Shown here one piece after another: positions 42,570-48,836 of a stretch of 64,000 nucleotides of DNA (the stretch's first letter is position 1; the number at the start of each line of letters is the position of its first letter). Where the stretch lies: positions 6,274 through 70,273 of the forward strand of contig CABQKL010000001.1 in assembly GCA_902464645.1 (NCBI GenBank), written 5' to 3'. The notes under the pieces are model-generated. The model was not told the origin of the DNA. It was given only the letters and a program-made list of their open reading frames with translations, and did not search any database. The position numbers were made by a program, and so were the translations under genes. This DNA is from an uncultured Collinsella sp. Lineage in GTDB: Bacteria > Actinomycetota > Coriobacteriia > Coriobacteriales > Coriobacteriaceae.

Positions 42570-43037
42570 ATGAAGATCGGTATCGGTAACGACCACGCCG
42601 CCGTCGAGCTCAAGAACATCATCTCCGAGCACCTGAAGGAGCGCGGCTGCGAGGTCGTGAACTTTGGCACTGACACCTCCGAGAGCTTTGACTACCCCAT
42701 CGCCGGCTACAAGGTGGGAAAGGCCGTTGCCAACGGCGACGTCGACCTGGGCATCCTGATCTGTGGCACCGGCGTCGGGATTAGCCTGGCTGCCAACAAA
42801 GTGGAGGGCGTACGCGCCGTCGTGTGCTCCGAGCCCTTCAGCGCCAAGCTATCGCGCATGCACAACAACACCAACGTGCTCGCCTTTGGTGCTCGCGTCG
42901 TGGGCTCCGAGCTCGCCAAGATGATTGTCGATGAGTGGCTCGACGCCGAGTTTGAGGGCGGCCGCCACGAGCGTCGCGTTAACCTTCTCAACGAGATCGA
43001 CCACACGCGCGGCCTCAAGGTTGTCGACGAGGCCTAA
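42570..43037 (+). CDS. rpiB: Ribose-5-phosphate isomerase B (RpiB/LacAB family)
   Basis: 155 aa. KIGIGNDHAAVELK at the start, the active-site LICGTGVGISLAANKV with the conserved Cys, and RMHNNTNVLAFGARVVG. Interconverts ribose 5-phosphate and ribulose 5-phosphate. AGAGAGGAA precedes the ATG. The 270 bp upstream hold no gene; TTGACC at about 42457 could be a -35 box but no good -10 follows. Confidence 0.92.
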   Translation: MKIGIGNDHAAVELKNIISEHLKERGCEVVNFGTDTSESFDYPIAGYKVGKAVANGDVDLGILICGTGVGISLAANKVEGVRAVVCSEPFSAKLSRMHNNTNVLAFGARVVGSELAKMIVDEWLDAEFEGGRHERRVNLLNEIDHTRGLKVVDEA

Positions 43038-43065
43038 AGACCTACAAAGCCATACGCTAACGCCG

Positions 43066-43098
43066 GCCCCCACCCGGAAGAAACATCCGGACGGGGGC
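43066..43098 (+). terminator. Terminator after rpiB
   Basis: GCCCCC/GGGGGC outer stem and CCGGA/TCCGG inner stem with two-base internal loops, then TCTTTAG, 29 bp after the stop. Confidence 0.75.
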
Positions 43099-43147
43099 TC
43101 TTTAGTAGATTTCTAGGCGTTTACCAAAAATCAACCGGAATAAAAAG

Positions 43148-43175
43148 GGCGCCGCGGATGGAATTCCGCGGCGCC
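43148..43175 (-). terminator. Terminator after ndk
   Basis: Minus-strand perfect 10-bp stem GGCGCCGCGG/CCGCGGCGCC followed by CTTTTTATTCC, 40 bp after the ndk stop. Confidence 0.85.
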
Positions 43176-43214
43176 AAAGCCACACGCTAACAGCTTTAAG
43201 GAGTCAAAGCTGGT

Positions 43215-43619
43215 TTAGCCAAAGAAGCGCTTGATCTCGATCTCGGCGTTCTCCAGGCAGTCGGAGCCGTGAATCACGTTAGCGTTGACATCGACAGCGA
43301 AGTCGCCGCGAATGGTGCCGGGGGCAGCATCAAGCGGGTTGGTAGCGCCCATAAGGGTGCGCATCTTGGAGACAGCGGAAAGACCGGAAACGACCATCTT
43401 GACGACCGGGCCGCTCGTCATAAAGTCACAGAGACCGCCAAAGAAGGGCTTGTCGGCCAGATGGGCGTAGTGCTCCTCGACGGTAGCGCGCTCGAGCATG
43501 GTCATCTCCATGCGCTCGATGACAAGGCCGCTACGCTCAATGCGAGCGACGATCTCGCCGATCTTGCGGTCGCGCACGGCGTCGGGCTTAATCATGATGA
43601 AGGTCTTCTCGATAGCCAT
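43215..43619 (-). CDS. ndk: Nucleoside diphosphate kinase
   Basis: 134 aa, the usual size. KTFIMIKPDAVRDRKIGEI at the start, NPLDAAPGTIRGDFA, and the active-site histidine in NVIHGSDCLENAE. Balances NDP and NTP pools. ATG 43619 has AAAGG seven bases upstream; a 14-codon longer frame is not supported. Confidence 0.95.
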   Translation of the reverse strand: MAIEKTFIMIKPDAVRDRKIGEIVARIERSGLVIERMEMTMLERATVEEHYAHLADKPFFGGLCDFMTSGPVVKMVVSGLSAVSKMRTLMGATNPLDAAPGTIRGDFAVDVNANVIHGSDCLENAEIEIKRFFG

Positions 43620-43922
43620 AAGGTAGCCTTTCAAGTAGGTTCGCGCGTGCCCAAGTCCCATTCCGGCACCCGCCTGGACTGCATCGTAACAGAGTTTTAG
43701 CTGCAGTTAAACAAAAAGCTGTTTATTGAAACGCTACAATTTATTAAAGCGCTCCATATGTGTCACTTCTGTTTCGAAGCCCGATCAGAGTACCATCCGA
43801 CCACCCATCAACCGCATCGAACCGAGCAGACGGTCGGTTGCCGTCTGTGAACGTGCCCCCTACACAACCTGCCCAAAGGTCCTACAGAAGTTCTCGACAA
43901 GCCCCTCCCCCATGGCAACAAA
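43620..43922. other. Gap between ndk and argH without recognised features
   Basis: No gene or RNA recognised. TTGTTT at about 43718 with TGTTAC 17 bases further on the minus strand could be a weak ndk promoter, but this is not firm. Confidence 0.4.
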
Positions 43923-43954
43923 ATACGGACGCCCACATCAGCAGACGCCCGTAA
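43923..43954 (-). terminator. Possible terminator after argH
   Basis: Minus-strand stem ACGGGCGTC/GGCGTCCGT including G-U pairs, followed by ATTTTG, about 50 bp after the argH stop. Confidence 0.45.
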
Positions 43955-44001
43955 ACAAAAACGATTTATCAATAAATGGCCGAAACAGCTTCAGCCAAAC
44001 C

Positions 44002-45432
44002 CTACTTTATCCCATGGCCCATCTCGACGACCTTGGTCAGCGATCCAAACACGCCCTCATCGGTCAAGAGCTGCGCCTCGGCACGCTGCAGCTGCACGGC
44101 AACGGCGGCAGGGGCGGTGCCGCCCTCGGTCGTGCGCGCAGCGACAATCGACGGGATATCGAGCGCCTCGGTAATATCGCGCTCAAAGAGCGGGCTTGCC
44201 TCCTGGAACACCTCAAACGGCAGGTCCTCAAGATTGCAGCCACGCTTCTCGCACATCAGGACCAGATGGCCCACCACGGCATGCGCTTCGCGGAACGGCA
44301 GACCACGTTTGGCCAGGTAATCGGCAACATCGGTGGCGGCAAGGTGCCCCACGCCGCACTCGCGCGCCATGGCACCCTCGTTGACGGTCCAGGTCGAAAT
44401 CATACCGGTCATAACGGAAAGGCACTGCATAAGCGTATGGGCGGTATCGAGCGCGCCCTCCTTGTCCTCCTGCAAGTCCTTGTTATAAGCGAGCGGCAAG
44501 CCCTTCATGGTCACGAGCAGCTGCACCAGGTTGCCATAGACTCGGCCGCTCTTGCCGCGGATAAGCTCGGCAAAGTCGGGGTTCTTCTTCTGCGGCATGA
44601 TGGACGAGCCGGTGGAGTACGAGTCGGAAAGCGTGATAAAGCCGAATTCGGAGCTCGACCACAGCACGATCTCCTCGGAAAGACGCGACAGGTGCATCGC
44701 CATGACGGAGCCGGCGTAATGCAGATCGAGCAGGAAATCACGGTCGGAAACCGCATCGAGCGAGTTGGGAATCACACCCGCAAAGCCAAGTTCGGCAGCC
44801 GTCATCTGACGATCGAGCGGATAGCTCGTACCGGCAAGTGCGGCAGCACCCAACGGGCAGTTGTCGGCTGCATCAAAGGCGGCCTTCAGGCGCGTAAAGT
44901 CGCGCGCGAACATCCAGGAATAAGCCAGCAGATGATGCGACAGCAGCACGGGCTGAGCATGCTGCATGTGCGTATAGCCCGGCAGAATCACCTTGTCATA
45001 CTTCTTGGCCGCATCCACCAGCACATGGCGCAACTCAAGATTGGCCTCCATGAGCTCCTTGGCCAGCGCCTTGACGCCCAGGCGCGTATCGGTCGCCACC
45101 TGATCGTTGCGCGAACGCCCGGTATGCAGGCGCTTGCCCGCCTCGCCGATGCGACGCGTCAGCTCGCTCTCGATGGACATATGAATGTCCTCATCGTTGA
45201 TGTCGAAGGTGAAGTTGCCGGCATCGATATCCTGCTCGATTGCGGTCAGACCCTCGGCAATCGCCTGCTCGTCCTCGGCGCTGATAATGCCCTGGGCCGC
45301 CAGCATCTTGGCATGTGCCTTAGATCCGGCGATATCCTGCTTATAGAGATGCTTGTCGACCGGCAGCGACGCGCCAAACTCCTGCGTGACCTCGGCCACG
45401 CCTGCCTCAAAACGACCGCCCCAAAGAGCCAT
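44002..45432 (-). CDS. argH: Argininosuccinate lyase
   Basis: 476 aa. Splits argininosuccinate into arginine and fumarate. N-terminal MALWGGRFEAG, TGRSRNDQVATD, the signature GSSIMPQKKNPD loop and YSWMFARD are intact. ATG 45432 has AAGGGGA eight bases upstream; a longer frame is not supported. It follows argG on the same strand with a small ORF between, and catalyses the step after ArgG. Confidence 0.95.
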   Translation of the reverse strand: MALWGGRFEAGVAEVTQEFGASLPVDKHLYKQDIAGSKAHAKMLAAQGIISAEDEQAIAEGLTAIEQDIDAGNFTFDINDEDIHMSIESELTRRIGEAGKRLHTGRSRNDQVATDTRLGVKALAKELMEANLELRHVLVDAAKKYDKVILPGYTHMQHAQPVLLSHHLLAYSWMFARDFTRLKAAFDAADNCPLGAAALAGTSYPLDRQMTAAELGFAGVIPNSLDAVSDRDFLLDLHYAGSVMAMHLSRLSEEIVLWSSSEFGFITLSDSYSTGSSIMPQKKNPDFAELIRGKSGRVYGNLVQLLVTMKGLPLAYNKDLQEDKEGALDTAHTLMQCLSVMTGMISTWTVNEGAMARECGVGHLAATDVADYLAKRGLPFREAHAVVGHLVLMCEKRGCNLEDLPFEVFQEASPLFERDITEALDIPSIVAARTTEGGTAPAAVAVQLQRAEAQLLTDEGVFGSLTKVVEMGHGIK

Positions 45433-45550
45433 GGAACCGTCCCCTTTCATCAAATCCCAAAACAAGCGCCCAAAGCAATGCGCCCTGTCGCTAAAGCGAT
45501 TTCTCAACCGCTAGTTTTGCATATTCCCCACCATGCGCGAGGCCATATAG

Positions 45551-45721
45551 CTAATTAGCAAAGAAGTGACGCGCCATGCACTTGGCGCCCAACGTCTCCC
45601 TCCGAATGTTGCCCTGCGAATCATCGATCCAGGCCTTCAGGCTCATAGGGACGTCCTTGACCTTTGCAGCATCGAACTCGGGCGCAAGGGCAAGTAAAGC
45701 ATGCGCGACAGCATTGAACAT
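45551..45721 (-). CDS. Small 56-aa protein between argG and argH, unknown function
   Basis: Sequence begins MFNAVAHALLALAPEFDAAK and ends MARHFFAN. The ORF starts at ATG 45721 with GAGGAG eight bases upstream and ends in TAG 120 bp before argH. It has no membrane segment and no motif I recognise. A hydrophobic N-terminal helix is followed by a mixed, weakly charged segment. Its place inside the arginine unit suggests co-transcription; whether it is a regulator, an enzyme partner or chance cannot be told from the sequence. Confidence 0.5.
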   Translation of the reverse strand: MFNAVAHALLALAPEFDAAKVKDVPMSLKAWIDDSQGNIRRETLGAKCMARHFFAN

Positions 45722-45771
45722 AATGGATACTCCTCATATATATAGGCGCAGAGCCGCCAAATTGATAGAAG

Positions 45772-45801
45772 GAGCCCCGCCGGACAACCCCGGCGGGGCT
45801 C
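45772..45801 (-). terminator. Strong hairpin downstream of argG
   Basis: 12-bp perfect stem GAGCCCCGCCGG/CCGGCGGGGCTC, 154 bp after the argG stop and 50 bp before the small ORF. No proper U tract follows on the minus strand (CTTCTATC), so it may be a partial terminator, an RNA-stability structure or part of a leader of the small ORF and argH. Confidence 0.45.
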
Positions 45802-45954
45802 GGACTCAGCCGCAGACGCGACATCATATATGCGGGCGGAACGTAGGGGCCACCGATGTTAAGAAGTGTCAGCAAGCATAACGAAAGGTAGGGACCCCAT
45901 GCGCCCGTTATGTATCACGCGGATGGGCCGCGCGGATACCAAGGAAAGGAAGAC

Positions 45955-47181
45955 TTAAGCCTGGGCGGCAGCAGAGCTGGGACCCTGGACCTTAGCCCAT
46001 GTCTTGAGCGACAGCGTATCGATCTCGATAAAGCCGGCGCTGGCCTTCTCGTCAAACGTGGTGTCGCGGTCGTAGGTAGCCAGACCGTAGTCGTAGAGGC
46101 TGAAGGGGCTCTTGCGGCCAACGACATGGCAGTTGCCCTTAAAGAACTTCAGACGGACAGTGCCGGTCACGAACTTCTGGGTGTCGGCCATAAAGGCGTC
46201 GAGCGCGTTTTTGAGCGGGCTGTACCACTGGCCGTTGTACACGGCGGTGGCCCAATCCTGCTCAAGCTTAATCTTGGTCTTGAGCAGGTCGCCCTCGACG
46301 CAGATGTCCTCGAGCGCCTTGTGGGCGGTGATGAGCGTCAGGGCGCCGGGAACTTCATAGCACTCGCGGCTCTTGAGGCCCACCAGACGATCCTCGACCA
46401 GGTCGAGACGGCCAAAGCCGTTGTCGCCGGAGATCTTGTTGAGCGCGATGACGATCTCGGAGAGCTTCATCTTCTTACCGTCGACGGCGACGGGCTTGCC
46501 GGCCTCAAACTCAATCTCGGTATACGTCGGGGTGTCGGGCGTGTCCTCGGGATTCTTGGTCATAACCCAGGCGTCGTCGAGCGGCTCGTTCCAGGGATCC
46601 TCCAGGTGGCCGCACTCGATGGCACGACCCCACAGGTTGTCGTCGATGGAATAGGGGTTGTCGTTGGCACCCTCGGGAACGGGCACGTTGTGAGCATGGG
46701 CGTAGGCGACCTCGTCGGGACGGCACTTCAAGTCCCACTCGCGAACCGGGGCGATAACCTTGAGCTCAGGGTCGAGGGCCTTGACGGCGGCCTCAAAACG
46801 GACCTGGTCGTTACCCTTGCCGGTGCAGCCGTGGGCGACGTAGGTCGCGCCAAACTCGTGAGCGACCTCGACAAGTTTCTTGGCGAGCAGCGGGCGAGAC
46901 AGGGCGGAGAGCAGCGGGTACTTGTTCTCGTACATGGAGTTTGCGGCGATGGCCTTGGTCAGGAACTCATCGGAGAACTCGTCGCGCAGGTCGAGCACCT
47001 GGCAATCGAGAACGCCCAGGTCAAGCGCCTTCTGCTTCTTGGCATCCAGGCCAGTCTCCTCCTGGCCCACGTTGCCGCAGACGCAAACGACATCGAGATT
47101 CTTCTCGTCCTGGAGCCACTTGACACATACGGATGTATCAAGACCACCGGAATATGCGAGAACGACTTTTTCCTTGCTCAT
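45955..47181 (-). CDS. argG: Argininosuccinate synthase
   Basis: 408 aa. Joins citrulline and aspartate using ATP. The P-loop AYSGGLDTSVCVKWL is at residues 8-22; THGCTGKGNDQVRFE-type sequence (VAHGCTGKGNDQVRFE) and the SIDDNLWGRAIE segment are typical of ArgG. ATG 47181 has AAAGGA upstream. A leader ORF with three final Arg codons and a terminator-like hairpin lie 165-280 bp upstream, suggesting control by arginine supply. Confidence 0.95.
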   Translation of the reverse strand: MSKEKVVLAYSGGLDTSVCVKWLQDEKNLDVVCVCGNVGQEETGLDAKKQKALDLGVLDCQVLDLRDEFSDEFLTKAIAANSMYENKYPLLSALSRPLLAKKLVEVAHEFGATYVAHGCTGKGNDQVRFEAAVKALDPELKVIAPVREWDLKCRPDEVAYAHAHNVPVPEGANDNPYSIDDNLWGRAIECGHLEDPWNEPLDDAWVMTKNPEDTPDTPTYTEIEFEAGKPVAVDGKKMKLSEIVIALNKISGDNGFGRLDLVEDRLVGLKSRECYEVPGALTLITAHKALEDICVEGDLLKTKIKLEQDWATAVYNGQWYSPLKNALDAFMADTQKFVTGTVRLKFFKGNCHVVGRKSPFSLYDYGLATYDRDTTFDEKASAGFIEIDTLSLKTWAKVQGPSSAAAQA

Positions 47182-47345
47182 GGCTGTTTCCTTTCGCCCT
47201 TGGTAGCTAGTTAGAACATCGGTCAGTTGCAAGTCATTTCAAGGTCATATACCGTGCAATATCAGGTTAAATAGCAAAAATCAGCACATACATGCCCTAG
47301 AAACATGCAGCAATGTCGTGCTAAAACCCAACGACCTCAAAATGA

Positions 47346-47379
47346 CTCTGTTGGGGCATTTAGCCCCATGCGGACAGAG
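47346..47379 (-). terminator. Terminator-like hairpin in the argG leader (attenuator)
   Basis: Minus-strand outer stem CTCTGT/ACAGAG, inner stem GGGGC-TAAAT-GCCCC extended by one T-A pair, then TCATTTTG. It begins eight bases after the stop codon of the leader ORF. A second hairpin GACGAT-AACA-ATCGTC (47379-47394) covers the last Arg codons and touches this one by a single base. Confidence 0.55.
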
Positions 47380-47386
47380 ACGATTG

Positions 47387-47461
47387 TTATCGTCGTCGGG
47401 AAATTGCGCGCTGGCGTCGGATGGCATTGTCTGCAGTAGTGATGATCTTTACGAACTGCAT
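47387..47461 (-). CDS. Arginine-rich leader peptide of argG
   Basis: 24 codons starting at ATG 47461 with AGGAG six bases upstream. Product MQFVKIITTADNAIRRQRAI followed by SRRR; six of 24 residues are Arg and the last three codons are all CGA. The stop is followed at once by hairpins of an attenuator type. By analogy with his, trp and leu leaders, ribosome stalling at Arg codons when charged tRNA-Arg is scarce would change folding and let transcription reach argG. The peptide and its placement are seen; the mechanism is inferred. Confidence 0.65.
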   Translation of the reverse strand: MQFVKIITTADNAIRRQRAISRRR

Positions 47462-47735
47462 CTGCCTCTCCTTTCACCTATCGCCGGGCGCAATTCTAAT
47501 ATCGCAAACGGTACCTTTTCCTCGGTAAGCGGTTGTTTTTCCGTCCCCGTTTTCGATGGTCGCTATATTACGCTAAAGTGCCCGCAGCACAAGCGACAAA
47601 TTCAAATTTCTGAAAAGTTTTTTCATTAGTTTGTGAATAGTGATGCAAATACGCGCCAATCCTGCGAAAATACGGCCGACTACGGGTTGATGGTTATAAC
47701 GTCTGAAACAAACTCGAAACGAAAGGCTCGCTTTT

Positions 47736-48563
47736 ATGCAAACTTACGAATCGGACGCCAATATCGGAAACATTAAGATTCTCGCCGTCGATATGGACAA
47801 GACGTTACTAACCGACGAGCGCGTGTTACCACAGGGTCTTGATGAGCGCCTGGACAAGCTCGCCGACGCCGGCATCGTATTCTGCCCCGCCAGCGGACGA
47901 CCCGCCCCAAAACTCGAGGAGATGTTCGAGAGCATCAAAAACCGCCTTGCCTTTTGTCCCGACAACGGCGCATGTGTAATCTATCGTGGCAGTTATATCT
48001 ATAAGAGCATTATCGACGTGGAGCTGTACCAGCAGGTCTTGAGCCGCGCCTCGGAGGATCCTCGCGCTGTCCCCGTCCTGTGCTGCTTCGACGAGTTCTA
48101 CGTGCTTGCCCGCGACCATCAATACCACGACGAGATCAGCGTCTACTACAACACAATCAACTACGTCGACAGCTTTGAGGGCATTGATATCGAGTCCAAC
48201 AAGATCTCGATCTTCTTCCCCGCCTACGATGCCGAGCCCGCATTCCGCGAGACCTATAGCCCCGAGTTCTCGGACAAGCTCTACGTCACCAACGCCGGGC
48301 GCGAGTGGATCGACTTCATGAACTTGGGCGTCGACAAGGGCGCCGGCGTCGCGCACCTGTGCGAGCACCTGGACATCGATATCGCCGACGCCGCCGCCGT
48401 GGGCGATACGTACAACGATATCCCCATGCTGGAGCGCGTCGGACATAGCTTTATCGTGGACAATGCCGAAGAGCACATGAACGCGCACGCCAAGTGGCGC
48501 ATTCCGAGCAACAACGACGGGGGCGTACTGACGCTCATCGACGCCATCTTGGCGGCTCGTTAA
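47736..48563 (+). CDS. Cof-type HAD hydrolase
   Basis: 275 aa. Motif I AVDMDKTLLTDE at 17-28, motif II ASGRPAPK, conserved lysine in GVDKGAGVAHL and motif IV AVGDTYNDIPML. Cof/YbiV-like sugar-phosphate phosphatase with a cap-C2 domain; substrate unknown. AAAGG stands ten bases before the ATG. The gene ends 12 bp before a large perfect palindrome. Confidence 0.88.
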   Translation: MQTYESDANIGNIKILAVDMDKTLLTDERVLPQGLDERLDKLADAGIVFCPASGRPAPKLEEMFESIKNRLAFCPDNGACVIYRGSYIYKSIIDVELYQQVLSRASEDPRAVPVLCCFDEFYVLARDHQYHDEISVYYNTINYVDSFEGIDIESNKISIFFPAYDAEPAFRETYSPEFSDKLYVTNAGREWIDFMNLGVDKGAGVAHLCEHLDIDIADAAAVGDTYNDIPMLERVGHSFIVDNAEEHMNAHAKWRIPSNNDGGVLTLIDAILAAR

Positions 48564-48574
48564 TCTATCCCGTC

Positions 48575-48700
48575 GCCATGCCCGGGGCCGACCGCTTGAT
48601 TTTTGCTCGGTCAAGTCCTGGGCTCGCACGAAGAGCACATTTAGTGCTCTTCGGCTCGTGCGGAATCTACAAAAATCAAGCGGTCGGCCCCGGGCATGGC
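48575..48700. repeat. Large perfect palindrome with 31-bp arms
   Basis: Arms 48575-48605 and 48670-48700 are exact reverse complements, with a G+C-rich outer half (GCCATGCCCGGGGCCGACCG) and a TTGATTTTTG inner end. The 64-base centre holds another stem GAAGAGCAC-ATTTA-GTGCTCTTC. It starts 12 bp after a stop codon. Confidence 0.9.
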
Positions 48701-48766
48701 CATGTTGACTTTACTTGCCGCCAAGATGGCCTCTTGAGTGTCTAGATACTTGGCTGAATTTATTTG

Positions 48767-48807
48767 AACAGAGGGGAGCCCCTTTTTGGAAGGGGCTCCC
48801 CTCTGTT
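48767..48807. terminator. Bidirectional terminator between a HAD gene and polA
   Basis: 18-bp perfect stem (AACAGAGGGGAGCCCCTT and complement) with a five-base loop; TTGG follows on the plus strand and AAATAAATT context on the minus strand. It lies 30 bp beyond the polA stop. Confidence 0.85.
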
Positions 48808-48836
48808 TTGGTTACTTTGGGGTTGTGGGCACTTCC

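Noticed and set aside
45576..45881. Plus-strand 101-codon frame between argH and argG
   Set aside because: Antisense to the better-supported 56-aa ORF, without a ribosome binding site.
47318..47629. Plus-strand 103-codon frame in the argG leader
   Set aside because: It crosses the attenuator hairpin, has no ribosome binding site and is opposite the Arg leader ORF.
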